The position numbers and the translations under genes are program-made. The notes below the pieces were generated by a model. It was not told the origin of the DNA. It did no database searches and saw only the letters and a list, made by a program, of their open reading frames with translations. Shown piece after piece: positions 25,086-33,629 of a DNA stretch of 33,688 nucleotides. Every line of letters starts with the position of its first letter. The stretch's first letter is position 1. This DNA comes from Gammaproteobacteria bacterium (GTDB lineage Bacteria; Pseudomonadota; Gammaproteobacteria; Chromatiales; Chromatiaceae), in NCBI GenBank assembly GCA_009928645.1, contig SACH01000030.1, forward strand, positions 1 to 33,688. The letters run 5' to 3'.

Positions 25086-26464
25086 GCCACCGCCCTCCCC
25101 CTCTGCTGGGACGCCAGGGTCCCTGCATGCTGGTTGGCAGACATGGCGAAAAAGTCGCGCATGGCGGTAAAGCGCCCCCGGTTGGCCAGGGCGGTATTGA
25201 CCACCTGGGCCAAGGAACCGGCGCCGGCGGGACCCATTAGGGGCCGGGCGGAGATCAGGTTGGTGAAATAGAGGGCCGGAATAGTCGCTTCCTTGGCCTT
25301 CTGCACCACCGGGGTGGTCCCGATGGCCAGGTCCGGCTGAAATTCCGCGACCGCCGCCAGGTCCTGTTCCAGGGTGGCGCGGTACTGGACCCGGATACCC
25401 CGGGCCTCAAGCCAGTCACGATCACCCGCTGACCAGGGGGTGGGTCCGGTGGCGGTGCCGACGTAGCGCAGGTCCGCGCCGCTCTCGACCAGCAACCGGC
25501 CGACGATGAGTTCGGAGCCTTCGTAGCCGCTGAGGGTGATGCGACCCTTGATGGGATTCTGGGCCAGGGCACCGGCAATGGCGGGAAGGATGCGGTTCTT
25601 GGCCGCATCGACCTTCTCCTGGGGAACATCACAGGCCCGGGCGACCTCATCCAGCCAGGCGGCGGTGCCCTCGCAGCCCACGGGGGCCGAGCCAATGACC
25701 GGGCGGCCGGCGGCCTGCATCTCGGCGGCGACGCTGTGGTACTGGGGATGGATCAGGGCGGCGGCGGCACAATCCAGGGCGGCGTAGAGCTCGCGCCACT
25801 CCCGGGTCGGCACCGTGGGTCCGGTCGCCAGGCCCAGAGGTTCCAGTAGCATGCCGATACCGACCGGATCGGCGGGGAACATCTCGCCCACCAGGGTCAG
25901 GGTCGGCCGGGTACTCCGCCCGCCACGGGGGGCCTGGACCGGACCGGTCTCCGCCTCGGCGCGGGCATAGGCGAGCATGGCGCCGGCCAACAGGTCTTTG
26001 GCCTCGGCATGCGTCGGCACGCCAAAACCCGGGACGTCCAGGCCGAGGATGCGCACGCCCTTGACTTGGCGTGGCAGCAACCGCAGCGGCACGCCGGAGG
26101 CGGCGGGCACGCAGAGATTGATCACGACCAGGGCATCGACCTGGTCCGGATCGGCCAGGGCGAAGACCGCGGCCTGGAGATCCTCGAACAGTTTGCCGGT
26201 GACCAGGGATTCGGAATCGAAGGGCACATAGCCCACGGAGCGCCGCGCCCCATAGAAGTGACCGGTGAAGCTGAGGCCATAGACGCAGCAAGCTGACCCA
26301 CACAGCACCGTGGCCGTGCGCCGCATGCGTAGGCCCACCCGGAGGGCGCCGAAGGCCGGGCACATGGTCTGGGGCTGGTCATGGGGACCCTGGCCTGGCA
26401 CACCCAGGGCAAGGGTGGACGGGTTCGCTGGGAGCGGGGTCGACGGGCAGGTCGCGACGGTCAT
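25079..26464 (-). CDS. bchY: Chlorophyllide a reductase subunit Y
   Basis: 461 residues from the ATG at 26464; a TTG at 26482 would add six residues. The conserved N-terminal part has [14 protein letters not shown] and [32 protein letters not shown] split over a short span, with the cysteines expected to bind the iron-sulfur cluster shared with BchZ. It forms the BchYZ heterotetramer. It follows bchX after 23 bases and overlaps bchZ by seven. The ribosome site is weak, consistent with coupling to bchX. Confidence 0.97.
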   Translation of the reverse strand: MTVATCPSTPLPANPSTLALGVPGQGPHDQPQTMCPAFGALRVGLRMRRTATVLCGSACCVYGLSFTGHFYGARRSVGYVPFDSESLVTGKLFEDLQAAVFALADPDQVDALVVINLCVPAASGVPLRLLPRQVKGVRILGLDVPGFGVPTHAEAKDLLAGAMLAYARAEAETGPVQAPRGGRSTRPTLTLVGEMFPADPVGIGMLLEPLGLATGPTVPTREWRELYAALDCAAAALIHPQYHSVAAEMQAAGRPVIGSAPVGCEGTAAWLDEVARACDVPQEKVDAAKNRILPAIAGALAQNPIKGRITLSGYEGSELIVGRLLVESGADLRYVGTATGPTPWSAGDRDWLEARGIRVQYRATLEQDLAAVAEFQPDLAIGTTPVVQKAKEATIPALYFTNLISARPLMGPAGAGSLAQVVNTALANRGRFTAMRDFFAMSANQHAGTLASQQRGRAVAC

Positions 26465-26487
26465 GGCGGCGTCTCGCGGCAAGTCAC

Positions 26488-27522
26488 TCAGGACTCGTCG
26501 TAGATGACCTCCAGGGATGGCTTGGGCGCGGGGACCTGACCGCGCATGTCCGCGGGGGTGGCCGGTTCCATGACAATGTCCTGACCGGCACCCTGGCCAC
26601 TGAAGAGACCGAGCAGGGCTTCGCCCCCCATAGGCGTGGGGTGGAGGGGGGTGGCCAGGGCCAGGTTGTTCGCCAGTTCCGCGAATAAGGGGGCCCAGGT
26701 GTCGCCCGGGCGACCGACGATCTGGTAACTGGCGCTCTTGCGCCGGATTTCGTCGTTGGCGGGGATGGTGGCGAGGACCGGGATACCAACGGCGTCGGCA
26801 AAGCGCTGGGCCTCACCGGTACCGTCATCTTTGTTGATGACCATGCCGGCGACGCCAACGTTGCCCCCCAGGCGGCGGAAGTACTCCACCGCGGAGCAGA
26901 CGTTGTTGGCCACGTAAAGGGACTGGAGGTCATTAGCGCCGACCACCACCACCTTCTGGCACAGATCCCGGGCGATGGGCAGGCCGAAACCGCCGCACAC
27001 CACGTCACCCAGGAAGTCAAGCAGCACGTAGTCGAAGTCCCAGTCGTGGAAGCCCAGGCGCTCCAGGATCTCGAAGCCATGGATGATGCCCCGCCCGCCG
27101 CAGCCGCGGCCGACCTCGGGCCCGCCCAACTCCATGGCGAAGACGCCGTCGCGCTTGAAGCAGACGTCGCCGATCTCGACCTGTTCGCCGGCGGCCTTCT
27201 TGCGTGCCGAGGTCTCGATGATGGTCGGACAGGCCCGCCCGCCGAACAGCAGGGTGGTGGTGTCGCTCTTGGGATCGCAGCCCAGCAGCAGGACCTTGCG
27301 CCCCTGCTGGGCAAGCATGTAAGAGAGATTGGCCAGGGTGAAGCTCTTGCCGATGCCACCCTTGCCATAGATGGCGATGATCTGGGTCTGCCCGGGCAGG
27401 CTGGTGGCAAGAGTGGCGATAGGGTCGGGCTGGGGGCTGGACCAGGCCGCGGCCAGGCCCGCGTCGGCGGGCGCGGCGAGGCTAACCTTCAGCGGGTTGC
27501 GGGGGAGGCCGACCGTGCTCAT
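26488..27522 (-). CDS. bchX: Chlorophyllide a reductase iron protein, subunit X
   Basis: 344 residues from the ATG at 27522, which overlaps the bchC stop as ATGA. NifH-like P-loop YGKGGIGKS is at 52-60, followed by GCDPKSDTT and the two cysteine segments GRGCGGRG and VVCGGFGLP that bridge a 4Fe-4S cluster between subunits. BchX passes electrons to BchYZ with ATP hydrolysis. A frame extension to 27558 lies inside bchC and is not needed. Confidence 0.97.
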   Translation of the reverse strand: MSTVGLPRNPLKVSLAAPADAGLAAAWSSPQPDPIATLATSLPGQTQIIAIYGKGGIGKSFTLANLSYMLAQQGRKVLLLGCDPKSDTTTLLFGGRACPTIIETSARKKAAGEQVEIGDVCFKRDGVFAMELGGPEVGRGCGGRGIIHGFEILERLGFHDWDFDYVLLDFLGDVVCGGFGLPIARDLCQKVVVVGANDLQSLYVANNVCSAVEYFRRLGGNVGVAGMVINKDDGTGEAQRFADAVGIPVLATIPANDEIRRKSASYQIVGRPGDTWAPLFAELANNLALATPLHPTPMGGEALLGLFSGQGAGQDIVMEPATPADMRGQVPAPKPSLEVIYDES

Positions 27523-28463
27523 GCCAGGCCCCGCCAGTCGAGGACCATCTTGAGACAATCCGGGTCGGAGAAGGCGGTGCGGTAAGCCTCCTCAGCCTCG
27601 CCCGCCGGGCGGCGGTGAGTGATGAGCCCGTCCAAGGATAGGCGGCCGGCGTCGATCAGGGCCGTGACGGCCAGCATGTCGGGCTCCTTCCACTCCGCGG
27701 CGACCCGCAGCCGGGCTTCCCGCATGAAGGCGGGGGGGAAGCTGAAGGACAAGGGATCGTGATAGAAGCCGGCCAGGACGATCTCCCCACCCGGGGCCAG
27801 CCGGGCGATGAGTCGGTCGAGGATGTGGCTGTCGCCACTCACGTCGCAGATGGCCTGGTAATCCCGGCGCTCGTCCGCCGCCGGGTCCCGGACCTCGTAG
27901 CCAGTCGCGCCGCTCGCCCGCTGGGGATTCTGCTCCCAAACCACCGGCGACCCACCGAGGGCCACGGCGATGCGGGCGAGGAGCCGGCCAAGCACCCCAT
28001 GACCGACGATGAGCTCGGGCAGGCGGGCGCCGGGAGCGGCGAGGGCATGGTAAGCGGTGCCGGCCAGGGCCAGCAGCACGGCCTTGTCCTCCAGGCTGTT
28101 AGCGATGCTGACGGTGCGCGCGCCTGGAACCACCAGGTGCGCAGCGGCGCCGCCGAAAAGACCGCGGACCGGACCGAAGCAGCGTGCACCGGGAACGAAC
28201 ACCCGGTCTCCGACCGTGCGGCCCGACTTGTTCCCGGCCAGGGCGATGCGTCCCACGGACTCGTAGCCGGGGACCAGGGGGTAACCCATACCAGGGAAGG
28301 GGGGCATCTGGCCGGACCAGAGCAGGCGCTCAGTGCCGGTGCTGATCCCACTCCACTCGATATCGACTAGCACGTCCTCCTCGCCCGGAGGCGTGAGATC
28401 CAGCCGCTGCAACCCGAGTTGTTGCGGCTGATCGAGGACGACGGCTAGGGTGTCTAGGTTCAC
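27519..28463 (-). CDS. bchC: 3-hydroxyethyl bacteriochlorophyllide a dehydrogenase
   Basis: 314 residues from a GTG at 28463. This start is chosen because it gives the family length and the start VNLDTLAVVLDQPQQL; an ATG at 28517 would lie at or before the predicted transcription start and encode a His-rich leader. The medium-chain dehydrogenase fold is seen in GYESVGRI, VGDRVFVPG and LIVGHGVLGRLLARIA. It oxidises the 3-hydroxyethyl side chain to acetyl in bacteriochlorophyll a synthesis. It is the first gene of bchCXYZ-puf and has its own promoter with a CrtJ/PpsR-type site. The ribosome site is poor. Confidence 0.95.
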   Translation of the reverse strand: MNLDTLAVVLDQPQQLGLQRLDLTPPGEEDVLVDIEWSGISTGTERLLWSGQMPPFPGMGYPLVPGYESVGRIALAGNKSGRTVGDRVFVPGARCFGPVRGLFGGAAAHLVVPGARTVSIANSLEDKAVLLALAGTAYHALAAPGARLPELIVGHGVLGRLLARIAVALGGSPVVWEQNPQRASGATGYEVRDPAADERRDYQAICDVSGDSHILDRLIARLAPGGEIVLAGFYHDPLSFSFPPAFMREARLRVAAEWKEPDMLAVTALIDAGRLSLDGLITHRRPAGEAEEAYRTAFSDPDCLKMVLDWRGLA

Positions 28464-28490
28464 CAAGGGTCTCGCAGGAAGAAACGGGGG

Positions 28491-28510
28491 TGTTTCATGG
28501 TGATGAAACA
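28491..28510. promoter_or_regulatory. Perfect 8-bp palindrome in the bchC leader
   Basis: TGTTTCAT-GGTG-ATGAAACA is a perfect inverted repeat with a four-base loop, just past the predicted bchC transcription start and 28 bases before the GTG. It has TGT and ACA ends spaced 14 rather than 12 apart, so it could be a variant regulator site or an RNA hairpin in the leader. Confidence 0.6.
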
Positions 28511-28520
28511 CGTCCATGTC

Positions 28521-28548
28521 AGTGTAACTTTACTGTCAGGAGTGTCAA
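28521..28548 (-). promoter_or_regulatory. Predicted bchC promoter
   Basis: On the - strand TTGACA (28548-28543) is a perfect -35, with TACACT (28526-28521) 16 bases later as -10. The expected transcript start near 28514 gives a leader of about 50 bases to the GTG at 28463. Confidence 0.6.
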
Positions 28549-28560
28549 GCGCTATTTACA
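28543..28560 (-). promoter_or_regulatory. CrtJ/PpsR-type operator overlapping the bchC -35
   Basis: TGTAAATAGCGCTTGACA (- strand) is an exact TGT-N12-ACA site whose right half is the -35 box itself. CrtJ/PpsR represses bchC in Rhodobacter through such sites; binding here would block polymerase. The regulator gene is not in this window. Confidence 0.65.
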
Positions 28561-28563
28561 GTC

Positions 28564-29691
28564 TCAGCCGACCTCGGCCGTGATCAGGCCGGTCAGCAAG
28601 GGCCGCCGCGTTCGCCGCTGGCGCACCCGCACAAATCCGGCCTGCTCTAGCATGACCACCAGTTCCGCCGGGGTGCGCGGTCGCCCGCTGCCCATTGCCA
28701 GGAGATAAAAGCCGAAATAGGCCTCCCCCATGGGCTCGGCCCCCGGAGTGCCGGCCAGGGGTTCTGCCAGCAGCAAGGTTCCACCGGGCGGCAAGGCGGC
28801 ATGGACCGCGGCCAACAGGTGCCGGACCGACTCATCGTCGTGATCGTGGACCACCCGTACCAGGGATATGAGGTCCGCCCCGCGGGGCAGGGCATCGACC
28901 AGCATATTGCCGCCGAAGGCCTGGGCCCGCTCCCCCAGGCCTTCCCGTTCGAAGCGCTCCTGAGCCCGGGCCGCCACCGCTGGCAGATCGAAAAGCTGCA
29001 CGCGCAGATGGGGCCAGCGGGCTGCTACGCTGGCGGCAAAGCGTCCCTCCCCGCCGCCGACGTCGAGAAGACAGTGACGGCCCTGGAGGGAAATGGCATC
29101 GAGGATGTCGCCGGCGACCAGGGACTGGGAGGCGGACATGAGGCGCGAGTAGTCAGCCACCGCCCCTGCCTCGAGACCGGCGGGCTCGGCAGAGGCGGCG
29201 TAGGACCAATAGGTGCCCAGGCGGGTCGGCCCGCCCTCCCCGCGCAACAGGGCGATGGGGTCCGCCAGGTCGGCGTAGAGCATGGCGTGATGCTCGACCA
29301 TGGCGGCGATCCCCGGGTTGCCCAGCAGGGCCGCCCCCTGGGCCCCCAGGCCGTAGCCACCGTCGGGCAAGGGCTCGACCAGTCCCAGCGTGCTGGCGGC
29401 CTTGAGCAGCCGCAGGGTTCCCGCCGCGTCCAGCCCTAGGTGCCGGGCCAGCTCATCCCGGGTCCGCGGCCCCGCCGCCAGGAAGGGCAGGAGGCCCAGT
29501 TGCACGCAGGCGAAGAGGATCTGGGAGTAAACAAAGCCGGCGGTAACATCGAACAGGGCGCGGGCGCGACGTTGGGCTAGGGGGCGGGTGAGGGGGAAGT
29601 CCACCGCCCACCGCTGGAAACGGGGATTGGCCAACAGCCGGTTGCGCAGGGCCAGCCAGCGCGACCGCAGGTTAATCCGGTCGCCTATCAT
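28564..29691 (-). CDS. crtF: Carotenoid O-methyltransferase CrtF (hydroxyneurosporene/demethylspheroidene type)
   Basis: 375 residues from the ATG at 29691 (AGGGAG nine bases upstream); a GTG at 29715 would add eight residues. An N-terminal winged-helix dimerisation part (FVYSQILFACVQLGLLPFL, then LGLDAAGTLRLLKAASTLGLV) precedes the S-adenosylmethionine fold with LLDVGGGEGRFAASVAARWP and LVRVVHDHDDESV. It methylates the tertiary hydroxyl of acyclic carotenoids made by CrtC, giving the methoxy groups of spheroidene or spirilloxanthin. The stop lies just before the bchC promoter. It follows crtE by 190 bases. Confidence 0.94.
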   Translation of the reverse strand: MIGDRINLRSRWLALRNRLLANPRFQRWAVDFPLTRPLAQRRARALFDVTAGFVYSQILFACVQLGLLPFLAAGPRTRDELARHLGLDAAGTLRLLKAASTLGLVEPLPDGGYGLGAQGAALLGNPGIAAMVEHHAMLYADLADPIALLRGEGGPTRLGTYWSYAASAEPAGLEAGAVADYSRLMSASQSLVAGDILDAISLQGRHCLLDVGGGEGRFAASVAARWPHLRVQLFDLPAVAARAQERFEREGLGERAQAFGGNMLVDALPRGADLISLVRVVHDHDDESVRHLLAAVHAALPPGGTLLLAEPLAGTPGAEPMGEAYFGFYLLAMGSGRPRTPAELVVMLEQAGFVRVRQRRTRRPLLTGLITAEVG

Positions 29692-29768
29692 CGCTCTGAT
29701 CTCCCTGCCATCCACCCGGTCTCAACGCCCAATGACCCGCCCGCTTCCCCCTGCCATGTTCTTAGTCC

Positions 29769-29782
29769 CGTCCGCACGGACG
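29769..29782. repeat. Short perfect palindrome in the crtE-crtF gap
   Basis: CGTCCG-CA-CGGACG lies in the middle of the 190-base gap. The gap holds no gene. A processing or regulatory role is only a guess. Confidence 0.3.
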
Positions 29783-29881
29783 CAACCGTGAACACAAATG
29801 ATCCGGGCATGTTTTGGGTTTGGCGATCATGAAAGGCAGTCACCGTCACCTTTGCGGCCTTGCTGGCCCGGTCGGTGCTTG

Positions 29882-30751
29882 TCAAACCTCGCCACCAGCC
29901 AGTCCCTTCGGCAGGATGCGCGCCGACTCGCCGGCGATCAGGGCCTTGAGGTTATCCGCGCCGGGACAGGCCGGTACCTGGGCCACCGCCGCGGCCACCA
30001 GGTCCCGCAGACGCTGGGCGGCACCGGCTACCCCCAGTTCCTCCACGGCACTGGGACGGCCGAGCTGAGCATCGCGCTGGACCGGCTTGCCGAGCTCATC
30101 CACGTCACAAAGGGCATCCCGCAGGTCGTCCGCCACCTGATAGGCCTCCCCCAGGTATTCCCCCACTCCCCGCCAGGGGGCGGGGTCGGCGCCCGCGGCC
30201 TGGGCCCCGGCGACGCAGGCGGCGACGAACAACGAGCCGGTCTTGGCATGATGATAGGCCGAGAGCGACACCCGCGGTTCGCACTCCCAGGCCTGGCCAG
30301 CGGCGATCCCCAGGGGCATGCCAACGGACTCACCGATGGTCAGCAGCAGGGGCACCAGACGTTCGGGGTGGGCCGTCGCGCCCCGCGCCAGGGTCTGGAA
30401 GGCCAACACGATCATGGCATCCCCCACCAGGACCGCCAGGCGCTCGCCAAAGGCCTGGTGCACCGAGGGCTTGCCCCGCCGCAGGGGAGCATCGTCGAAA
30501 CAGGGCAGATCGTCGTGGACCAGCGAGGCGCAATGCAGCAGTTCGATGGCGGCGGCGGCGGCATCCGCGAGGGCGGGGGCATCGTCGCCGCAGGTGCCGG
30601 CCACCGCCAGGCACAGCCGGGGTCGGACCCGCGCCCCGCCGGGAAAGACACTGTAATGCAGGGCTTCCGCCAGCCGGGGCGGACAGCCCACCGTCGTCGC
30701 CAGGGCGACCGCCTCGTTCAAGGCCTCATCGATACGGGAACTGACACTCAT
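29882..30751 (-). CDS. crtE: Geranylgeranyl diphosphate synthase
   Basis: 289 residues from the ATG at 30751. The first aspartate-rich motif DDLPCFDD is at 80-87 with RRGKPSVHQAFGE after it, and the second, DDLRD, is at 208-212; KTGSLF lies between. It condenses isopentenyl diphosphate with allylic diphosphates to C20, feeding both carotenoids and the bacteriochlorophyll tail, and so links with idi in the same cluster. It is divergent from crtD, with 116 bases between holding a promoter and a CrtJ/PpsR-type site. Confidence 0.95.
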   Translation of the reverse strand: MSVSSRIDEALNEAVALATTVGCPPRLAEALHYSVFPGGARVRPRLCLAVAGTCGDDAPALADAAAAAIELLHCASLVHDDLPCFDDAPLRRGKPSVHQAFGERLAVLVGDAMIVLAFQTLARGATAHPERLVPLLLTIGESVGMPLGIAAGQAWECEPRVSLSAYHHAKTGSLFVAACVAGAQAAGADPAPWRGVGEYLGEAYQVADDLRDALCDVDELGKPVQRDAQLGRPSAVEELGVAGAAQRLRDLVAAAVAQVPACPGADNLKALIAGESARILPKGLAGGEV

Positions 30752-30806
30752 GGCCTCACTCGGCGGGCTGATCGGGTGGACGTAAATCGGGCGTTACATG
30801 CAGGCA

Positions 30807-30824
30807 TGTTAAGATAGGCTGACA
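30807..30824 (-). promoter_or_regulatory. CrtJ/PpsR-type operator over the crtE -10
   Basis: TGTCAGCCTATCTTAACA (- strand) is an exact TGT-N12-ACA site and contains the predicted -10 of crtE. A neighbouring inverted repeat ACATGC-AG-GCATGT (30796-30809) touches it. The position between crtE and crtD could control both directions. Confidence 0.65.
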
Positions 30825-30839
30825 CCCCCAGGCCGTCAA
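30811..30839 (-). promoter_or_regulatory. Predicted crtE promoter
   Basis: TTGACG (30839-30834) and TATCTT (30816-30811) on the - strand are 17 bases apart, about 60 bases before the crtE ATG. No equally good promoter for crtD was found. Confidence 0.55.
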
Positions 30840-30867
30840 ATCAAATCGCAGAGGGAAAATCGCCAAG

Positions 30868-32532
30868 GTGAAACCGCATCGCCGCACCCTATCCCAGGGA
30901 CCCGTTGTCGTCGTTGGTGCCGGCATGGCCGGACTGGTGACCGCCCTGCTGCTGGCCCACCGTGGGGTCGAGGTGCTGATCTGTGAGCGTGGCGACCAGC
31001 CGGGCGGAAAACTGCGCGAGGTGCCGGTGGCCGGTCAGCGCATCGATGCCGGGCCGACGGTCTTTACCATGCGCTGGGTCTTCGACGAGCTGTTGGCTGA
31101 GGTCGGGACCCACCTGGAGGCCGAACTGGGCATTCGCCCCCTGGAGATCCTGGCCCGTCATGCCTGGGACCAGGGCGGTCGCCTCGATCTCTTCGCCGAT
31201 CTGGAGCGTACCGTCGCCGCCATCGGCGACTTCGCTGGCGCCGCCGCGGCCCGGGGCTACCGCGACTTCTGCCGCGAGGCCCGCGGCGTCTACCAGACCC
31301 TGGAGCAGCCCTTCATCCGCGCCCCGCGACCCACCCCAGTGAGCCTGGTGGGGCGGGTCGGGCCCTTCGGGCTCAAGGGCCTCCTCAAGATCCGCCCCTT
31401 CGAGACCCTGTGGCAGGCCCTGGGCGAGCACTTCCCGGAGCCCCGGCTCCGGCAACTCTTCGGCCGCTACGCCACCTATTGCGGCTCCTCGCCCTTCCTC
31501 GCCCCGGCCACCCTCATGCTCATCGCCCATGTCGAGCAGGAGGGGGTCTGGACGGTCGACGGCGGCATGCACCAGATCGCCGCCGCCCTGACGCGGCTGG
31601 CCATGGCACGGGGCGCCCACTTCCGCTTCGGTACCGAGGTCACGGAGATCCTCACCGACCGCCGGCGGGTCAGCGGGGTACGCCTGGCCACCGGCGAATG
31701 CCTCGCCGCCCAGGCCGTGGTGATGAATGGCGACGTCGCTGCCCTGCGCGCCGGCCTGCTGGGGGCGGCGGCAAGCGGCCTGAGCCCGCCCCCCGCCGAG
31801 AGCCAGCGCTCCCTATCGGCCATGACCTGGAACCTGGTCGCGCCAACCGAGGGCTTTCCCCTGGTGCGGCATAGCGTTTTCTTTTCCCGGGACTATCCGG
31901 CCGAGTTCGACGCCATCTTCCGCCGGGGTCGGCTCCCCGCTGCGCCCACCGTCTATGTCTGCGCCCAGGATCGTGCGGGCGATGCCGATGGAGCTGGCGG
32001 CGCGGTCCCCGCTCGCCACGCTGGCCCGGGTGGTGGCGAGGCCCCCTCATGTGAGTCCGGAGGAGTGGCCAAATGGGCGATCAGCGGGAGCGCTGGTGAG
32101 GAAAGTCCCATACCCGGGAGCGGAGCCGGGGTTGCTCTCTCCGGCTCGGAGCGTCTCCTCTGTCTGGTCAACGCCCCGGCGATAGGCGACACTCACGCCT
32201 TCTCCCCTGCCGAGATCGAGTCATGCGAAGCCAGCGCCTTTTCCCTCCTGGAACGTTGCGGCCTGCGGGTGCAGCGGACCCCCGCGAACACGCGGGTCAC
32301 CACGCCGACGGACTTCAATCGCCTCTTTCCGGCCACGGGGGGCGCCCTCTATGGCCAGGCCTCCCACGGCTGGAAGGCCTCCTTCAACCGGCCTGGCACG
32401 CGCACCAAACTGCCGGGCCTCTATCTGGCGGGGGGGAGCGTCCACCCGGGGGCGGGGGTACCGATGGCGGCCCTCTCCGGCCGTCTCGCCGCCGCATGCG
32501 TGCTCTCGGACCTCACTTCGACCAGCCGGTAG
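30868..32532 (+). CDS. crtD: Carotenoid 3,4-desaturase CrtD (1-hydroxycarotenoid type) with an internal insertion
   Basis: 554 residues from a GTG at 30868, with AGAGGGA eleven bases upstream. The FAD-binding motif VVVVGAGMAGLVTALLLAHRG is near residues 13-33, and the C-terminal signature GLYLAGGSVHPGAGVPMAALSGRLAA is complete. It introduces the 3,4 double bond in hydroxylated acyclic carotenoids. The family is usually about 495-510 residues; the excess is a Gly/Ala/Ser-rich stretch at residues 370-427 between TVYVCAQDR and ERLLCLVNAP, normally a short loop. The 3' end overlaps crtC by 37 bases. CrtI-type phytoene desaturase is excluded less by motif than by the pairing with crtC. Confidence 0.93.
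   Translation: MKPHRRTLSQGPVVVVGAGMAGLVTALLLAHRGVEVLICERGDQPGGKLREVPVAGQRIDAGPTVFTMRWVFDELLAEVGTHLEAELGIRPLEILARHAWDQGGRLDLFADLERTVAAIGDFAGAAAARGYRDFCREARGVYQTLEQPFIRAPRPTPVSLVGRVGPFGLKGLLKIRPFETLWQALGEHFPEPRLRQLFGRYATYCGSSPFLAPATLMLIAHVEQEGVWTVDGGMHQIAAALTRLAMARGAHFRFGTEVTEILTDRRRVSGVRLATGECLAAQAVVMNGDVAALRAGLLGAAASGLSPPPAESQRSLSAMTWNLVAPTEGFPLVRHSVFFSRDYPAEFDAIFRRGRLPAAPTVYVCAQDRAGDADGAGGAVPARHAGPGGGEAPSCESGGVAKWAISGSAGEESPIPGSGAGVALSGSERLLCLVNAPAIGDTHAFSPAEIESCEASAFSLLERCGLRVQRTPANTRVTTPTDFNRLFPATGGALYGQASHGWKASFNRPGTRTKLPGLYLAGGSVHPGAGVPMAALSGRLAAACVLSDLTSTSR
31975..32148 (+). repeat. Low-complexity in-frame insertion in crtD
   Basis: Encodes 58 Gly/Ala/Ser/Glu-rich residues between two conserved segments. 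No fixed-period repeat is visible. The frame is kept on both sides. Confidence 0.65.
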
Positions 32533-33527
32533 CCCCCGGCGGCTATGTCTGGTGGTACCTCGACGCCCTGAGCGACGACGGCCACCACGGCCTGACCATC
32601 ATCGCCATGCTCGGCAGCGTCTTTTCGCCCTACTACGCCTGGGCGCGGCGCCGCCAGGGCGCGGAGGCGGTCGATCCCCTGAATCACTGCGGCCTCAACG
32701 TTGCCCTCTACGGCCGGGGCGGCAAGCGCTGGAGCCTGACGGAACGGGGCCGCACCGCCCTGTCCCGGGATGCCAGTCACCTCACCATCGGCCCCAGCAG
32801 CCTGCACTGGGATCAGGATGCCCTGGTCATCGATATCAAGGAACGTGGCATGCCCATTCCCCACCGGCTGCTGGGCCGCGTGCGCCTCTACCCCGAGGCC
32901 CTGGCCGATTATCAGGCCTTCCTGGACCCCGCCGCCCGCCACCGCTGGGTCCCTATCGCCCCCCGGGCCCGCGTCCATGTCGAGATGGCCGCTCCAGCGC
33001 TGCGCTGGTCAGGTCCGGCCTATTTCGATTCCAACGCTGGCGATGAACCCCTGGAAAACGCCTTCCACGGCTGGGACTGGTCCCGGGCCACTCACCGCGG
33101 CGGCACCACGGTGCTCTACCACGTCGTTCCCCGCCAGGTGACCGGACCCGGTGCGGCCGACCCAGCCGCCAGCACTGAGCGCACAGCGGCCACCGCTGGC
33201 ACCCATGGCTGCACCACAGGCGGGGCCCGGCTGGCGCTGCATTTTGATGCCAGCGGCGCCGTGACCAATTTGGAGCCGTTCGCCCCACACGACTTGCCCG
33301 CCACCCGCATCTGGCGCATCCCCCGCAGCACCTATGGTGACCCCGACCAACCGGCCTGCATCGTGGATACCCTGGAGGACACGCCCTTCTATGCCCGTTC
33401 GCTGGTCGCGGCCAGCCTGGAGGGGGACAAGGTGACCGCGGTCCACGAGAGCCTGTCCCTGGACCGTTTTCGCCAACGCTGGGTGCAGATGCTCTTGCCC
33501 TTCCGGATGCCCCGGGTCCGTACCTGA
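32496..33527 (+). CDS. crtC: Acyclic carotenoid 1,2-hydratase (hydroxyneurosporene synthase)
   Basis: 343 residues from the ATG at 32496, inside the crtD end. The family hallmarks are near the start: GGYVWWYLDALSDDGHHGLT, GSVFSPYYAWARRR and DPLNHCGLNVALYG. It adds water to the terminal double bond of acyclic carotenoids, making the substrate for CrtD and CrtF. Residues about 216-243 (TGPGAADPAASTERTAATAG and the next eight) are Ala/Thr/Gly-rich where relatives have a short turn, another small loop expansion. The product probably acts at the membrane. Nothing co-directional follows. Confidence 0.94.
   Translation: MRALGPHFDQPVAPGGYVWWYLDALSDDGHHGLTIIAMLGSVFSPYYAWARRRQGAEAVDPLNHCGLNVALYGRGGKRWSLTERGRTALSRDASHLTIGPSSLHWDQDALVIDIKERGMPIPHRLLGRVRLYPEALADYQAFLDPAARHRWVPIAPRARVHVEMAAPALRWSGPAYFDSNAGDEPLENAFHGWDWSRATHRGGTTVLYHVVPRQVTGPGAADPAASTERTAATAGTHGCTTGGARLALHFDASGAVTNLEPFAPHDLPATRIWRIPRSTYGDPDQPACIVDTLEDTPFYARSLVAASLEGDKVTAVHESLSLDRFRQRWVQMLLPFRMPRVRT
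33141..33224 (+). repeat. Low-complexity in-frame insertion in crtC
   Basis: Encodes 28 Ala/Thr/Gly-rich residues in a loop between VLYHVVPRQV and ARLALHFD. A small inverted repeat AGCGG-CCA-CCGCT lies inside it. Confidence 0.5.
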
Positions 33528-33629
33528 ACAATTTCAAGTTTTGGCCGGGCCACGGAGAGGTGAAGGGGGCCGTACTTCTTCGGCTTCGGCGATGGCTTTC
33601 CCGCCCCCCCGCCCGGATCCCCCCTTGAT

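Noticed and set aside
23790-25271. 493-codon + strand frame across bchZ and the bchY end
   Set aside because: Antisense shadow of conserved bacteriochlorophyll genes.
28464-28517. Upstream ATG start for bchC giving a His-rich N-terminus
   Set aside because: It lies at or before the predicted transcript start, covers the palindrome, and makes the protein longer than the family.
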